Assembly (NCBI GenBank): GCA_031771865.1
Contig: JASISA010000040.1
Location: 806,001-870,000, forward strand
Reading direction: 5' to 3'
DNA length: 64,000 bases
Source: Nothophaeocryptopus gaeumannii
Taxonomy: Eukaryota > Ascomycota > Dothideomycetes > Mycosphaerellales > Mycosphaerellaceae
Part shown: positions 61,314-64,000 of the stretch, piece by piece
How the letters are laid out: each line of letters begins with the position of its first letter
Numbering within the stretch: position 1 is the stretch's first letter
Position numbers and translations under genes: made by a program
Notes under the pieces: generated by a model
Database searches by the model: none
Seen by the model: the letters and a program-made list of their open reading frames with translations, nothing else
What the model was told of the DNA's origin: nothing

Positions 61314-63741
61314 ACTGTGGAGGTGGAGGTGGAGTCGGTGCGGGCGCGAGCCAGGAAGTCTGCCTCACGCCTCGATCATCAGATGGAGTTAACGCCGCAG
61401 CTATGAGGTAGGGAAGCTTTTCGTCCAAAAGTCAAACCGGTGATGAATAACGCGTTGGTGAAGGTGACGCAGGCGATGCGGTGCTGAAAGCGCGCGTGCC
61501 GTTCGCACAAGCAGACGGAAGTGAGCGAAGGGGCGAAGAATACGTGATGGTGGGTAGGTGGGCGGTCTGTAAGTGAGTAGCAGCGGAAGGAAGGTGCAAG
61601 GCAGGCGCCGACCCTCGACCGTGGGCCGGGTTAGCTTCGGCAAAAGTCTTCAACCGCTGGCCAATGATGAAATATGAAGGGCGTGTGTCCGATTTGGTCG
61701 TCGTCACCCAAAGCAGAGCCCGGCCGACGCAGCACACTGTCGCGCGCGTGTCGTCGCCGGTGGAGTGACGTCGAAGTGAGGTCGAAGTAAGAATGGTTTT
61801 CGAAGTAGTGATCCCGTTCGCGAGCAGCCGCGGATCCACAACTGGAGGAGGAGTTCAGGCACAAGGTCGCGGAGGAGAGGCGGGGGGCTGTGGTCGACCC
61901 TTCTTGCGAGATGGATCCACAACAACAAACCAACGCAGGCGGATGGAAGAGGTGTGAGAGAAGAGCAGCGCAGAGGAGAAGAAGTCATCCTCAACCATTT
62001 CATGGGCTCGGCATGGCACACGGCGAGCACGCACGTCACTGTGCAAAACCTTCCGGCGCCTCTAAACCCAACTCGGACCAGTCCAAATGCCCTCACTAGA
62101 GGCACGACGAATCTCTACTGCGGCTGCTACAGTGCTATGAGCTGCTACTCTGGTTCGACGCGCCCGGCTCTGCTTGACTCAAGTTGCGCTGTCTATTGGT
62201 TTGTTTGCATGCGCTGGCTTCGTGTTGTGTGCAGACGATAGACCCGCCATTCGCAAGCACTAGTACGAATGATCGACAGTCAGAGGTTCTCGGCTACGCG
62301 TTCCGGCAAGAACATCGCAGGATGCCTGCTATGCACCTCCACCTCCACCGGTGGGAAGAGTGTCTAGAATTATGCAGGTATGTGATCGTGCATCCGTCAG
62401 CTTCACCCTGTTCGCAGTGCCTACAATCAGAGCAACATTCGAACCCATCGCCATCGCTGTTACGACCATTTTCCACGAAGAGTGAATCAACAATGCCATC
62501 AAACCTCGGGCGACTATCTTCTTTGAACGTGGCCATAGCGCCGCGACCGGGACCAGGGAGGTGTTAGGACATGCAACTACTTCTTATTCCCTTGCTTACA
62601 ACGCCGATGCGGACCAACCGAAATCCGCGTCCAGCGCTCCCTTCGTGCCAGTCGCGCTCTTCAGCTTGTGCATGGCACATCTATGCGAACCCAGATGGCT
62701 GCCGGTAAGACATGTAGATGCAGAAAGATTTTCTCACGTTGTGCCTCTCGAATTTGCAAAGCCAAATGGAAAACTCTGAACGCGAGCCGCTGACCTGCCC
62801 AGTCGGAAACCGCTGAATCGACGCCACTCAGTTTCAACTTGTCCGATTGCGGCCCATGCGAAAGGCACATTAGCCGCCTCTGCTATGCCTTACCGAGCAT
62901 CCGCATTACTAATATGAGTTAGGGTCGTATGGCCCGACCATGTGCGCCAGCCGAAGGAACGCCTTTCTTGCTCTACCTGATCAGGATGTGTTGGTCGACG
63001 CGTTGACGCCTGCGACGCCGCAACAAGACTTCCGCCAAGTCACACGAGCACTGAGTTGACACATCCTAATATACGCAAGTACGAACCGGCATGAGCCGCG
63101 TAATAAGGAGGCAGCGGCTCTCTTTCTCTACCTGCACGGCAGCTCGTAACGGTTCGACATACATCAACTCTAACGCCCTTTGGCCGTTTATGCAACTTGC
63201 CTGTGCGACTCGCTCACCTAGAGGTGTTAGCACGACTGGGATGCTGCCAACAGAGCAGTGATGCATGGGGAGATACGCGCACCAACAATGCTCTTCGCAA
63301 TGATTTTGTCCAGCATGAAGACCGGAAGCTCTGAGATGTCTTGCCAAGACTTGCTTGGACTCGTTCTGCTTCGGCTCTGCGGACCACATTCCTGTGAAGA
63401 GAAACAAGCATCTCTCGGACCCGACCGGTGATTTCTCAAAGCCGGTTACGAATTACGAACCATGGAATGACCAATCGCGGTACTGAAGTCTTCGCTGGTC
63501 ACTTCCTTGAGCTTGTTGCCCGACATGCGAACATACAGGAACAAGGCATAGGCTCGTCTACGCCGGTTCATACATGTAGCAGCGGTTCTGACCTGTGCCA
63601 TGCGGAGACCGAACCATGAGAACAAAGAGTCAGCATGCAAGAGCTGACAGCATCTCACAACATTGCAGAGCTGAGAAGACCAACATTAAAAGCTCCAATG
63701 GCTTTCTCTACAACCAACTGGCCCTCAATTGTCAAAAGACT
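61314..63741. other. 2.4-kb gene-free region
   Basis: Holds the promoter and likely leader of the transcription factor on its left. No open frame on either strand shows a known domain. Confidence 0.5.
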
Positions 63742-64000
63742 TCAGCTGCGCTGACCCCAACTGTATCCTTTGTCCACACCATGCTCGGACATCTGACTGC
63801 CGTGGATCTGAACACTTAACTCTGGCTTCTTCGCAATTGTCTGCAGCACCACGCAGTACCGTTCTGTCAACTTCCCAAGCTTTTCGACCTTGTCTTCAGG
63901 AATGTCGGCGCCGTCCTGGAATTTGAGATCAAAGCTTAGACGAATGTCTTTGAACCCAACCGGTGCGGTCTTGTCCACGCCCATGGTTCCTTTGAAATCG
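63742..64000 (-). CDS. OsmC-like protein, 3' part only
   Basis: The frame enters from the right window edge and ends at 63742. Visible sequence includes TMGVDKTAPVGFKDIRLSFD, then EKLGKLTERYCVVLQTIAKK and PELSVQIHG. The pattern 'K..RL..L.E.YC.V.QT' with the conserved Cys is the C-terminal half of OsmC/Ohr-type peroxiredoxin-like proteins, which reduce organic hydroperoxides through a Cys pair. The N-terminal half with the first Cys lies outside the window, so peroxidase activity cannot be judged. The last 20 residues after VQIHG look atypical; the true end could differ if an intron lies here. Confidence 0.7.
   Translation of the reverse strand, partial: DFKGTMGVDKTAPVGFKDIRLSFDLKFQDGADIPEDKVEKLGKLTERYCVVLQTIAKKPELSVQIHGSQMSEHGVDKGYSWGQRS

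Overview
The window is nuclear DNA of a filamentous ascomycete, most likely a dothideomycete of the Mycosphaerellales/Capnodiales type. That placement is inferred from short GT..AG introns (mostly 48-101 nt, with GTRAGT-like donors and CTRAC-like branch sites), a fungal gene repertoire, and several lineage-expanded small families I associate with this group: F-box-like, CBM14 secreted and J-domain/coiled-coil proteins. There is no operon, CRISPR or bacterial signature, and I see no recognisable transposon. Housekeeping genes sit among decayed or single-lesion copies of expanded families.

Left third (1-22 kb): a low-complexity hydrophilic protein with a dehydrin-like C-terminus (952-2280); an F-box-like pseudogene (3390-4330); a PLOD-like glycosyltransferase broken by one in-frame TAA (5048-6604); a small conserved protein broken by one in-frame TAG (7676-8249); an ANCHR/ZFYVE19-like zinc-finger protein; the rRNA/tRNA cytidine acetyltransferase KRE33/NAT10; a secreted GH35 beta-galactosidase; a possible secreted-protein relic; and a WD40 protein behind a 2.7-kb gene-free stretch.

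Middle (22-42 kb): a secreted CBM14 chitin-binding protein, an O-fucosyltransferase-like membrane protein, YTH1 (CPSF30), a CUE-CCCH-DUF1771-Smr protein, an intron-containing tRNA, a coiled-coil/J-like-domain gene with a probable 1-nt frameshift, a seven-TM receptor, a DUF202 membrane protein, a ZRC1-type vacuolar zinc transporter and a multi-pass membrane protein of unknown function.

Right third (42-64 kb): a GLOD5-like glyoxalase whose last exon overlaps the convergent ALG12 gene, YOS1, methylenetetrahydrofolate reductase (MET13-like), a small spliced unknown gene, an NAD-binding beta-hydroxyacid dehydrogenase, an RTA1-like fragment with an in-frame stop, a three-exon ferric reductase, a two-finger C2H2 transcription factor and the 3' end of an OsmC-like gene running off the right edge.

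The genes form no single pathway. Two functional themes recur. One is secretory-pathway work (ALG12 glycan assembly, YOS1 ER-Golgi transport, two glycosyltransferase-like proteins, a secreted galactosidase and a chitin binder). The other is RNA metabolism (KRE33, YTH1, the Smr protein, the tRNA). The most notable sequence-level observation is that four otherwise intact-looking frames carry exactly one disabling change each. I found no convincing new multi-gene system.
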